Below are positions 57,591-64,000 of a stretch of 64,000 nucleotides of DNA, piece after piece. Source of the DNA: Komagataeibacter xylinus (GTDB lineage: Bacteria > Pseudomonadota > Alphaproteobacteria > Acetobacterales > Acetobacteraceae). The stretch's first letter is position 1, and each line of letters starts with the position of its first letter. The notes below the pieces were generated by a model. The model did not search any database. It worked only from the letters and a program-made list of their open reading frames with translations, and had not been told where the DNA came from. Both the position numbers and the translations under genes were made by a program. Location of the stretch: contig NZ_QQBI01000001.1 of assembly GCF_004302915.1 (NCBI RefSeq), forward strand, positions 62,001 to 126,000, in the 5' to 3' direction.

Positions 57591-57679
57591 AGATAAAAGT
57601 TTTTGGGTGTCGCCTTTTTTCAAAAAGGGGACGTCTTTTGAAGCTTTTTGGAAAAAAGCTTCACCAGAAACCTTTATCA
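57591..57679 (+). repeat. Palindromic intergenic element, copy 8 (complete)
   Basis: Best complete copy: left end ATAAAAGTTTTTGGGTG, a CGCC/T-run stem (CGCCTTTTTTCAAAAAGGGG), then GAAGCTTTTTGGAAAAAAGCTTC and right end CACCAGAAACCTTTAT. The ends are imperfect inverted repeats. It starts one base after the tsaD stop and lies upstream of gpsA. Confidence 0.85.
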
Positions 57680-57788
57680 GATACAGACCCGCCCGTCCCC
57701 TTGCCCGGCAACCCCGCGCGCCGCATTGCGGTTAGGCACATGACAGAAGGCCGGTTTACGGCACACACACCCGCGGAGAACGCACATC

Positions 57789-58760
57789 ATGACCCACACC
57801 AAACGCATCGCCGTCATCGGCGCGGGCGCCTGGGGCACGGCGCTGGCCCTGCAGGCCGCCCGCGCGGGCGCACATGTCACGCTGTGGGCGCGCAATCCCG
57901 CCGCTCTCTCGGCAGGAAGGGTCATGCCACGCCTGCCCGGCTTCGCCCTGCCTGAAACCATTACGGTCACCGATACCCTGCCCCACCAGGCGGATCTGAT
58001 GCTGCTGGCCTGCCCCATGCAGCACCTGCGCACGATCGCCAGCACGCTGCACCCCTGCGCACCGATGATCGCGTGCTGCAAGGGCATCGAGCAGGGCACC
58101 GGCCTCATGCCGTTGCAGGTGCTGGGCGAGGTGTTTCCCCATAGCGTTCTTGGCGTGCTGTCCGGCCCCAATTTCGCGCATGAGGTGGCAGCAAGCCTGC
58201 CCGCCGCCGCTGTGCTGGCCAGCGCCGAGCGCGCGCAGGCCCGCAGGCTGGCCGACCTGCTGACCACGCCCGCCTTCCGGCTCTATGCCAGCGATGACCC
58301 GACCGGCGTGCAGCTTGGGGGGGCCGCCAAGAACGTGGTGGCCATTGCCGCAGGGGCCACCATGGGCGCGAAACTGGGCGAGAACGCACGCGCGGGGCTG
58401 ATTACCCGCGCCATTGCCGAGCTTGCCCGCCTGTCGCACGCGCTGGGCGGGAAGGTGGAAACGCTGTCCGGCCTTGCGGGGATCGGCGACCTGCTGCTCA
58501 CCTGCACGGGGGCGGCCTCGCGCAATTACCGGCTGGGGCTGGCCGTGGGCCAGGGCATGCCCGCGCGGGAGGCGGCAGCAGCCCTTGAGGGCGTGGCCGA
58601 AGGCATGGCCACGGCCCCCGCCCTGCACCTTCTGGCTCAGGCGCACGGGGTCAGCACGCCCGTCATCGCCACGGTGGCCAGCCTGCTGGCGGGCGAGATC
58701 GACATGGCGCAGGCAGCAACCGCGCTTATGGCCCGGCCCGTGGGGCATGAATTCGCCTGA
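57789..58760 (+). CDS. gpsA: Glycerol-3-phosphate dehydrogenase [NAD(P)+]
   Basis: Makes sn-glycerol-3-phosphate from dihydroxyacetone phosphate for phospholipid synthesis. The 323-residue protein has the Rossmann motif IAVIGAGAWGTALA, ACCKGIEQGTGLMPLQVL, the signature LSGPNFAHEVA with substrate-binding residues, GGAAKNVVAIAAG with the catalytic Lys, and FSGLAGIGDLLLTC-like GLAGIGDLLLTCTGAASRN. ATG 57789 has GGAG upstream. The tsaD-gpsA order is conserved in alphaproteobacteria. Confidence 0.97.
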   Translation: MTHTKRIAVIGAGAWGTALALQAARAGAHVTLWARNPAALSAGRVMPRLPGFALPETITVTDTLPHQADLMLLACPMQHLRTIASTLHPCAPMIACCKGIEQGTGLMPLQVLGEVFPHSVLGVLSGPNFAHEVAASLPAAAVLASAERAQARRLADLLTTPAFRLYASDDPTGVQLGGAAKNVVAIAAGATMGAKLGENARAGLITRAIAELARLSHALGGKVETLSGLAGIGDLLLTCTGAASRNYRLGLAVGQGMPAREAAAALEGVAEGMATAPALHLLAQAHGVSTPVIATVASLLAGEIDMAQAATALMARPVGHEFA

Positions 58761-58863
58761 CCGGAGCGCAGGCCACATTACACATTTGCAAACAGGCAGC
58801 TTGACCCCGGCGAGCTAGCCTGCAATCGGATCATTCCGGCGCGCATACGAGACCGAGCATTCC

Positions 58864-59349
58864 ATGACCACGATCTACGATTTTAAACTCCCCACCCTGG
58901 ATGGCTCCGAGATTGACCTCGGCACACTGCGGGGCAAGCCGATCCTGATTGCCAATACGGCCTCGAAATGCGGGTTCACCCCGCAATATGAGGGGCTGCA
59001 GAGCCTGTGGACCACATGGCGCAGCCATGACCTGATGGTGATTGGCGTGCCATCGGGTGATTTCGGCAACCAGGAACTCACCACCCCTGCCGAGATCGGC
59101 ACATTCTGCCAGCGCAACTACAATGTCACCTTTCCGCTCACGCTCAAGAGCCACGTGAAGGGCCAGCAGGCGATTCCGCTGTTCCGCTGGCTGGCGCGCG
59201 AGGGGGGATTCCTGTCGCTGCCACGCTGGAATTTCTACAAATACCTGATCGGGCGCGACGGCAACCTGGCCAACTGGTTCACCTGCGTCACCTCGCCCGA
59301 ATCGCGCCGCGTGCGCATGGCGGTCGAACGCGCCGTGATGGATCACTGA
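58864..59349 (+). CDS. Glutathione peroxidase family protein
   Basis: Thiol peroxidase (161 residues) reducing hydroperoxides, probably with thioredoxin. The peroxidatic Cys is in NTASKCGFTPQYEGLQ (about residue 38), and the WNFYKYLI block carries the Trp and Asn of the tetrad. The usual CNQFGGQEP loop reads PSGDFGNQEL: Gln is replaced by Asp and the Cys by Ser, a variation seen in related proteobacterial forms. Another Cys in TFCQRNYNVTFPL sits where thioredoxin-type enzymes keep their resolving Cys. A single gene between gpsA and murJ. Confidence 0.9.
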   Translation: MTTIYDFKLPTLDGSEIDLGTLRGKPILIANTASKCGFTPQYEGLQSLWTTWRSHDLMVIGVPSGDFGNQELTTPAEIGTFCQRNYNVTFPLTLKSHVKGQQAIPLFRWLAREGGFLSLPRWNFYKYLIGRDGNLANWFTCVTSPESRRVRMAVERAVMDH

Positions 59350-59374
59350 TGGATACCATGGCACGCCCCCAGGC

Positions 59375-60937
59375 ATGCTGAAGGGCTTCCTGACCGTAAG
59401 CGGCTGGACCATGATCAGCCGCGTGCTCGGGCTGGTGCGCGACCAGCTTCTGGCAGCCCTTCTGGGCACGGGGGCGGCGCAGGATGCGTATCAGATCGCG
59501 TTCCGCCTGCCCAACATGTTCCGCCGCCTGTTTGGCGAGGGCGCGCTCAACGCCGCCTTCGTGCCGCTGTTTGCCTCCCAGCTCGAGCGCGAGGGCAAGG
59601 ATACGGCACGGCAGTTCGCCAGCGAGACCATGAGCGTGCTGCTGTCGTGGCTCCTGCTGCTGACCGTGCTGGGCGAGATCTTCATGCCTGGCGTGCTGCG
59701 CGTGATCGCGCCAGGCTTCGCACATGGGGATGTGCGCGATTCGCTGGCCATCTCGCTCAGCCGCATCACGTTTCCCTACCTGCTCATGATCTGCGGGGCA
59801 GCGCTGGTTTCGGGCGTGCTCAACGGCATGCACAAATTCGGCGTGGCCGCTGCCGCCTATGTCAGCTTTAACGTGGTGGGCATCGCCGCCATATTGCTCC
59901 TGCCGCCCTTTACGGGCGACGTGGCCCATGCCGCGGCCTGGGGGGTGAGCGCCTCGGGCGTGGTGCAGTTCGGCATCCTGCTCTATGCAGCAAGCCGGGC
60001 GGGCATGCGGCTGCGGCTGGTCATGCCGTGCCTCACGCCGCGCATCCGCACGCTGCTGGCCCGCATGGGCGTGGGGCTGGTGGGCAGCGGCATTACCCAG
60101 ATCAACTTCCTGGTCGATACCATCATCGCCACCCTGCTGCCCGCGGGCAGCGTGTCGCTCATGTATTTTGCCGACCGGGTGAACCAGCTGCCGCTGGGCG
60201 TGCTCGGCGCGGCTGCGGGCACCACGCTGCTGCCCGTGCTCACCCGCCACCTTGCCGCCGATGACGAGGCAGGGGCCCATGGCGTGCAGAACCGCGCCAT
60301 TTCCTACGCCCTGATCCTGACCCTGCCCGCCGCCGCCGGCCTGCTGGTGCTGGCGGCCCCGGTGATGATGGCGCTGTTCGGCCACGGGCAGTTCACGGCG
60401 CATGACGCGGTGCTGGCCGCGCAGTCGCTGCGGGCCTATGCGCTGGGGCTGCCCGCCTTCGTGCTGGTCAAGGTGCTCTCGCCCGGCTTCTTCGCGCGCG
60501 GCGACACACGCACGCCGGTGCTTGTGGGCATGGGCACGCTGGCGCTCAACTTCATTCTCAACATCAGCTTCATGCACTGGCTGGCCCATATCGGCCCGCC
60601 TCTGGCCAGCAGCGTGGCCGCCATGGTCAATGCGGGCGTTCTGGCCTTCATCCTGCTGCGGCGCGGCGCACTCGTACCTGACCCGGGCCTGCTGCGCCAG
60701 CTTGCGGGCATGGTGGGCTGTGCCGGGCTGATGGCGGGCGGCGTGGCCCTGCTGGGCCATACGCCGCTGGGCCATGCCATGACGGCAGGCCCGGTCATGC
60801 GGATTGTGGATGTGGGCGTGCTGATCGGGCTGGGCGTGGGGCTTTACCTCGTGGCGCTGCACGTGCTGGGAGTGACCGACCTGCGGCTCGCCCTTGGCGC
60901 GGTCAGACGGCGGCTGGGGCGTAAGCGACAGGCGTAA
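59375..60937 (+). CDS. murJ: Lipid II flippase MurJ
   Basis: Moves lipid II across the inner membrane for peptidoglycan synthesis. The 520-residue protein has fourteen hydrophobic segments. The family pattern is seen in SRVLGLVRDQLLAALLG, FRLPNMFRRLFGEGALNAAFVP and the central YFADRVNQLPLGVLG with its conserved Arg. ATG 59375 is 25 bases after the peroxidase stop. A palindromic element follows, then mutS. Confidence 0.96.
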   Translation: MLKGFLTVSGWTMISRVLGLVRDQLLAALLGTGAAQDAYQIAFRLPNMFRRLFGEGALNAAFVPLFASQLEREGKDTARQFASETMSVLLSWLLLLTVLGEIFMPGVLRVIAPGFAHGDVRDSLAISLSRITFPYLLMICGAALVSGVLNGMHKFGVAAAAYVSFNVVGIAAILLLPPFTGDVAHAAAWGVSASGVVQFGILLYAASRAGMRLRLVMPCLTPRIRTLLARMGVGLVGSGITQINFLVDTIIATLLPAGSVSLMYFADRVNQLPLGVLGAAAGTTLLPVLTRHLAADDEAGAHGVQNRAISYALILTLPAAAGLLVLAAPVMMALFGHGQFTAHDAVLAAQSLRAYALGLPAFVLVKVLSPGFFARGDTRTPVLVGMGTLALNFILNISFMHWLAHIGPPLASSVAAMVNAGVLAFILLRRGALVPDPGLLRQLAGMVGCAGLMAGGVALLGHTPLGHAMTAGPVMRIVDVGVLIGLGVGLYLVALHVLGVTDLRLALGAVRRRLGRKRQA

Positions 60938-60956
60938 AAGCATTTTAAAAACAACG

Positions 60957-61010
60957 GGTAAAAGTTCTCGGGTGCCGCCTTTTTTCAAAAAGGCGGCGTT
61001 CCCTTCTGGC
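60957..61010 (+). repeat. Palindromic intergenic element, copy 9 (half)
   Basis: Left end GTAAAAGTTCTCGGGTG and stem GCCGCCTTTTTTCAAAAAGGCGGC are present; the AAGCTT palindrome and right end are missing. It sits between murJ and mutS and is a good candidate terminator for murJ. Confidence 0.8.
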
Positions 61011-61041
61011 GAATCCCCCACCCCACCGGTAGACACCAGAC

Positions 61042-63651
61042 ATGACATTTCCATCTCCCGAAGGCGCCACACCCGCCATGGCGCAGTGGTTTGCGCTCAA
61101 AGCCGAACACCCCGACGCCCTGCTGTTCTTCCGGATGGGAGATTTCTACGAACTCTTCTTCAATGATGCCGAGGCAGCGGCCTCGGCGCTTGATATTTCG
61201 CTCACCGCGCGCGGCACGCATGCAGGCCAGCCCATCGCCATGTGCGGGGTGCCGGTGCATGCGGCGCAGGCCTATCTGGCGCGGCTGATCCGCCGGGGCT
61301 TCCGCGTGTCAGTGGCCGAGCAGACCGAGCAGCCGCGCAAGGGGCGACCGGCCTCGAAGGGGCCGCTGCGGCGCGAGGTCGTGCGCCTGATCACGCCCGG
61401 CACGCTGACGGAAGATGAACTGCTTGAAGCAGGCCGCCAGAACCTGCTGGCCTGCATCATCTGCCCCACCGGGCGTGACGCGGGCGATCCCGGCCTTGCG
61501 TGGATCGATATTTCCACCGGCCTGTTCGAGACCGCAAGCGTGCCCTCGCGCGACCTGAACGACCTGCTTGGCCGCCTCGACCCCGCCGAGATCCTGTGCG
61601 CGGACAACGTGGAGCTGGGTGATTTCGCCCCCCGCCGCACCCCCATCGTGCCCCCGCCCGGCGCCGAGGCCGCCCGCACCCGCATGGCCGAGGCCTTTGG
61701 CGTGGCCAGCCCCGATGCATTCGGCACCTTCAGCGATACGGAGGCTCAGGCCGCCGCCGCCGCCCTGGACTACATCCGCCGCAGCCAGGCGGGCCAGTTG
61801 CCGCGCCTGTCACACCCCCGCCCCAGCGACAGCCAGGACGTACTCGGCCTTGACCCCGCCACCCGCGCCAGCCTCGACCTGCTGCGCACGCGTGATGGCA
61901 CGACCGAGCACACCCTGTTTGCCGCCGTCTCGAACACCGTTACCGCAGCGGGCAGCCGCATGCTGGCCGACTGGATCGCAGCCCCCCTGACCAACCCCGA
62001 CCGCATTGCCCGCAGGCAGGCCGGGTGGGTCTGGCTGCTTGACAGGCCGGGCGTGCGTGATGACCTGCGCACCCACCTGCGCACGGCCCCTGACATGGCC
62101 CGCGCGCTTGGCCGCCTGTCGCTCGGACGCGGGCAGCCGCGTGATGCCGGGGCCATCCGGCTGGCGCTGCGCGTTGCGCGTGAGATCGGGCAGATCCTGA
62201 ACCGGCAGGCGGAACTGCCGCCGCTGCTGGCGCAGGCTGCGGGCCACCTTGACCGTGCGCAAGCGCTTCAGGCCCTGCTGGAGCGCGCGCTGAGCGAAAA
62301 CCCGCCCGCACGCATGGATGAAGGCGGCACCATCGCCGCGGGCTATGATGAGGAACTCGACGCCCAGCGCGAACTGCGCGATGGCAGCAGGCGCATCATC
62401 GCAGCGCTGCAGAAGGAATATGCCGAGGAATTCGGCATCGCCAACCTCAAGATCCGCCACCACGCCCAGCTTGGCTACGTGATCGAGGTGCCTGCCGCGG
62501 CAGCCACCCGCCTGCGCGGGCGTGATGACCTGATCATGCGCCAGGGCACGGCCAGTTCCAGCCGTTTTGCCACCGAGCGGCTGGCCAGCCTTGACCAGCA
62601 GATCGCACAGGCCGCCGAGAACGCTGCCCTGCGCGAGCGCCACCTGTTTACGCAGGTGGTGGGCCACATCCTTGATGAAGCCGCCCTGCCGGACATGGCC
62701 GCCGCCCTTGCGGTGATCGACATCGCGCAATCCTGCGCGGTGCTGGCGGGCGGTGGCGCGTGGTGCTGCCCGGTGGTGGGCGATGATACATCCTTCATCA
62801 TCCGCGCGGGCCGCCACCCGGTGGTGGAAGCCGCATTACCACGCAACACCCGCTTCACCCCCAATGACTGCGACCTCGAGCCCGACCACCGCATCATGCT
62901 GCTGACGGGCCCGAACATGGCGGGCAAGTCCACCTTCCTGCGGCAGGCGGCGCTCGCCGTCATCCTGGCACAGGCGGGGTTGCCGGTGGCAGCGGCAAGC
63001 ATGCGCCTTGGCGTGGTGGACCGGCTGTTCTCGCGCGTGGGTGCGGCCGATGACCTCGCCCGCGGGCGCTCGACCTTCATGGTGGAAATGACCGAGACGG
63101 CAGCCATCCTCAACCAGGCCGGCCCGCGCTCCCTCGTGGTGGTGGACGAGATCGGGCGCGGCACCTCCACGCTCGACGGGCTGGCCATAGCCTGGGCGGT
63201 GCTCGAAACGCTGCATTCCACCCTGCGCTGCCGCGCCATATTCGCCACCCACTTCCATGAACTGGCCGAACTCGCCAACACCATGCCCCGCCTCACTCCC
63301 CACACCATGAGCGTGCGGGAATGGAAGGGGCAGGTCATCTTCCAGCATGAAGTCGTGCCCGGCTCGGCGCGGCGCAGCTGGGGTGTGCATGTGGCCAAGC
63401 TGGCAGGCGTGCCCGAACCCGTGGTGCGCCGCGCGGGCCGCCTTCTGGACATGCTGGAGAAGGAACGCGGCCGGCAGGCCCCGCCGCTGCCCCTGTTCGA
63501 GCAGCAGGCCGAAGCGGTGGAAGCCGAGCCCGCGCAGGTACCCGTGCCTCCCGCCGCCCTTGAAATGCTCGAGGCCCTGGACCCCGACGCACTCAGCCCC
63601 CGCACGGCACTGGAAATGCTCTATAAACTCAAAAAACTGCTGAAACCCTGA
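61042..63651 (+). CDS. mutS: DNA mismatch repair protein MutS
   Basis: Recognises mispaired and looped bases and starts repair with MutL. The 869-residue protein is full length. The N-terminal mismatch-binding motif is FFRMGDFYELFF (the Phe and Glu that probe the mismatch), then GVPVHA; the connector, lever and clamp domains follow. The ATPase domain has GPNMAGKSTFLRQAAL (about residue 622), FMVEMTETAAILN, the Walker B VVDEIGRGTSTLDG and FATHFHELAEL. The C-terminus includes a short dimerisation tail. ATG 61042 starts the alignment. glnD follows, the usual alphaproteobacterial order. Confidence 0.97.
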   Translation: MTFPSPEGATPAMAQWFALKAEHPDALLFFRMGDFYELFFNDAEAAASALDISLTARGTHAGQPIAMCGVPVHAAQAYLARLIRRGFRVSVAEQTEQPRKGRPASKGPLRREVVRLITPGTLTEDELLEAGRQNLLACIICPTGRDAGDPGLAWIDISTGLFETASVPSRDLNDLLGRLDPAEILCADNVELGDFAPRRTPIVPPPGAEAARTRMAEAFGVASPDAFGTFSDTEAQAAAAALDYIRRSQAGQLPRLSHPRPSDSQDVLGLDPATRASLDLLRTRDGTTEHTLFAAVSNTVTAAGSRMLADWIAAPLTNPDRIARRQAGWVWLLDRPGVRDDLRTHLRTAPDMARALGRLSLGRGQPRDAGAIRLALRVAREIGQILNRQAELPPLLAQAAGHLDRAQALQALLERALSENPPARMDEGGTIAAGYDEELDAQRELRDGSRRIIAALQKEYAEEFGIANLKIRHHAQLGYVIEVPAAAATRLRGRDDLIMRQGTASSSRFATERLASLDQQIAQAAENAALRERHLFTQVVGHILDEAALPDMAAALAVIDIAQSCAVLAGGGAWCCPVVGDDTSFIIRAGRHPVVEAALPRNTRFTPNDCDLEPDHRIMLLTGPNMAGKSTFLRQAALAVILAQAGLPVAAASMRLGVVDRLFSRVGAADDLARGRSTFMVEMTETAAILNQAGPRSLVVVDEIGRGTSTLDGLAIAWAVLETLHSTLRCRAIFATHFHELAELANTMPRLTPHTMSVREWKGQVIFQHEVVPGSARRSWGVHVAKLAGVPEPVVRRAGRLLDMLEKERGRQAPPLPLFEQQAEAVEAEPAQVPVPPAALEMLEALDPDALSPRTALEMLYKLKKLLKP

Positions 63652-63736
63652 TACGGCTCTGGACCTGACCCCATCAAGGGCGGCACACTCCCGGACTGGA
63701 TCATTCTCGCCACTTACAGGACGCCATCCGCCCACG

Positions 63737-64000
63737 ATGTCGAACGCTGCCCCCCTTCCCGCCTCCTCCGTCGAGGCGATGACCGACGCCCTTCATGCCG
63801 CCCTGTTCCCCACAAGGGAGCACGACGGCACGCACGCCCTTCCCCCGCGTGAGGAGGCGATCAGGCTGTTCCGCCGCCACCTGTCGCGCTACCAGGCGCA
63901 TGTGCGCGAGGAATTCGAGCATCATCGCCTTGGGGGCGCTGAGGCAGGCAAGCTGCTCGCGGCCTATACGGATGGCATGATCCGGGTGCTCGGCGCCTAC
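63737..64000 (+). CDS. glnD: [Protein-PII] uridylyltransferase, 5' part
   Basis: The frame is open to the window edge (88 codons). GlnD senses glutamine and uridylylates PII, controlling nitrogen assimilation. Only the N-terminal helical region is visible (AIRLFRRHLSRYQAHVREEF, LLAAYTDGMIRVL), which resembles the segment before the nucleotidyltransferase domain, and the position after mutS matches other alphaproteobacteria. The catalytic motif is outside the window, so the call rests on context and the N-terminal pattern. The ATG 63737 start is the best available, with no strong ribosome site. Confidence 0.75.
   Translation, partial: MSNAAPLPASSVEAMTDALHAALFPTREHDGTHALPPREEAIRLFRRHLSRYQAHVREEFEHHRLGGAEAGKLLAAYTDGMIRVLGAY

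Overview
The window reads as chromosomal DNA of an acetic acid bacterium (Acetobacteraceae, Alphaproteobacteria), most likely Komagataeibacter. The strongest evidence is the adhA-adhB pair at 28.2-31.8 kb, which encodes the PQQ/haem alcohol dehydrogenase and its triheme cytochrome c; as far as I can recall them, both proteins closely match the Komagataeibacter/Gluconacetobacter enzymes. Other support comes from the high GC content with strong third-position bias, a cyoABCD quinol oxidase without a CuA site, and alphaproteobacterial gene neighbourhoods (hda beside purMN, tsaD-gpsA, hemC-hemD divergent from tsaD, secB / Tim44-like / mltA, mutS-glnD).

Layout. 0-5 kb: ppk (partial), hda, divergent purM-purN, ndk. 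5-10 kb: a YheS-type ABC-F ATPase, an MFS exporter and an AI-2E-type permease. 10-15.4 kb: a tightly coupled leftward operon (polytopic nucleotide-sugar dehydratase, DegT aminotransferase, membrane-anchored unknown, HAD phosphatase) divergent from a WecA/MraY-type sugar-phosphate transferase; together these look like a module for an amino-deoxysugar surface glycan. 15.4-21.6 kb: a secreted unknown, a MarR regulator, an M17 aminopeptidase, a Suv3-like RNA helicase, an S4 protein and ferredoxin FdxA. 21.6-32 kb is respiratory: cyoABCD, a Bax-inhibitor-1 protein, thpR and adhAB. Ethanol oxidation by AdhAB reduces ubiquinone, which the Cyo oxidase reoxidises. 32-41 kb: sirtuin plus a uracil-DNA-glycosylase-like protein, MarC, an MprF-like protein in an apparent operon with class I lysS, a DinG/XPD-type helicase and a cold-shock protein. 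41-49 kb: groESL with a CIRCE operator, a dienelactone hydrolase, mtnP overlapping a lone cytochrome c1 gene, hemF, a TctC-like binding protein and an Smr protein. 49-54.5 kb: a triheme YhjA-type quinol peroxidase, an orphan DNA methyltransferase, mltA, a Tim44-like protein and secB. 54.5-64 kb: hemD-hemC, tsaD, gpsA, glutathione peroxidase, murJ, mutS and the start of glnD.

Most of the window is conserved housekeeping DNA. I see no prophage, transposase, CRISPR array, rRNA, tRNA or defence island. The least-explained structure is a family of small intergenic palindromic elements: nine copies or fragments, all downstream of gene 3' ends. Complete copies are about 88 bp with imperfect terminal inverted repeats around two hairpins, so they resemble MITEs or BIMEs that may double as terminators. 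Other points of interest are the MprF-like protein lacking the second half of its aminoacyl-transfer domain next to lysS, a cytochrome c1 gene without its Rieske and cytochrome b partners, and a 60-codon ORF with a good ribosome binding site ending at the adhA ribosome binding site, downstream of an operator-like palindrome.
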